Positions 63,959 to 64,000 of a stretch of DNA of 64,000 bases are shown piece by piece. The notes beneath the pieces are model-generated. The model saw only the letters and a list, made by a program, of their open reading frames with translations, was not told the DNA's origin and did no database searches. The first letter of the stretch is position 1. The number at the start of each line of letters is the position of its first letter. Source of the DNA: Flavobacteriaceae bacterium MAR_2010_72 (GTDB lineage: Bacteria > Bacteroidota > Bacteroidia > Flavobacteriales > Flavobacteriaceae); the NCBI GenBank assembly GCA_003550275.1, contig QXCW01000002.1:2661001-2725000 (forward strand), given 5' to 3'. Both the position numbers and the translations under genes were made by a program.

Positions 63959-64000
63959 AAGTTATAGCTATTTGCTATTGGTTTTAATAAACCTTTAGCA

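Overview
The window is a 64 kb piece of a low-GC chromosome from a member of the Flavobacteriaceae (Bacteroidota). Several things point there: the type IX secretion and gliding genes porV, porU and gldJ; a giant secreted protein with a T9SS type A sorting domain; a hybrid two-component system of the Bacteroidota type; a PafA-like phosphatase; and recurring promoter-like TTG-N18-23-TAnnTTTG sequences instead of -35/-10 boxes. I cannot name the genus from sequence alone.

Layout. 1-3.9 kb: the end of a DoxX-like gene, then a minus-strand group of SDR, DUF4136 lipoprotein, obg and a fused hpt-adk. 4-5.7 kb: purK-purE, divergent from hpt-adk. 5.9-15.1 kb: M3 peptidase, an ECF sigma factor with a small Cys-containing partner, a UbiA-like membrane protein, gcvP, and a KAS III / methyltransferase / GT2 trio. 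15.1-24 kb: nuclease plus PafA-like phosphatase, an MlaE/MlaF-type ABC pair, then DUF389, mannose-1-phosphate guanylyltransferase, SprT-like, SDR and M28 peptidase genes. 24.2-26.5 kb: a module of a DUF4242/cyclase-like/AraC regulator, an exported DUF4242 protein and an exported cupin. 26.5-29.8 kb: pdhC, pdhA, cdd. 29.8-37 kb: porV, porU and divergent gldJ. 37-45.8 kb: murF, two tRNA-Val genes, folC-tonB-exbD-exbB, nhaD, anmK and an acyl-CoA dehydrogenase.

46-63.7 kb is the accessory part and the most unusual. A 1306-residue membrane hybrid sensor/regulator is followed by a 47-codon ORF and a strong hairpin. Then come five tightly spaced genes for exported proteins: a lectin-like protein ending in fifteen IPGDQ[F/Y] hexapeptides, two small uncharacterised proteins, a beta-helix protein, and a 3090-residue T9SS cargo. 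The cargo is built of novel-looking N-terminal repeats, HYR-like and CARDB-like domains, a long thrombospondin type 3 calcium-binding array, a PKD domain and a sorting domain. I infer a regulated cell-surface or adhesion system whose last component is exported by the T9SS that includes PorU and PorV.

The window ends with the 5S rRNA gene of a minus-strand rRNA operon whose 23S gene lies outside. Promoters, terminators and domain limits were read by eye; no database search was possible.
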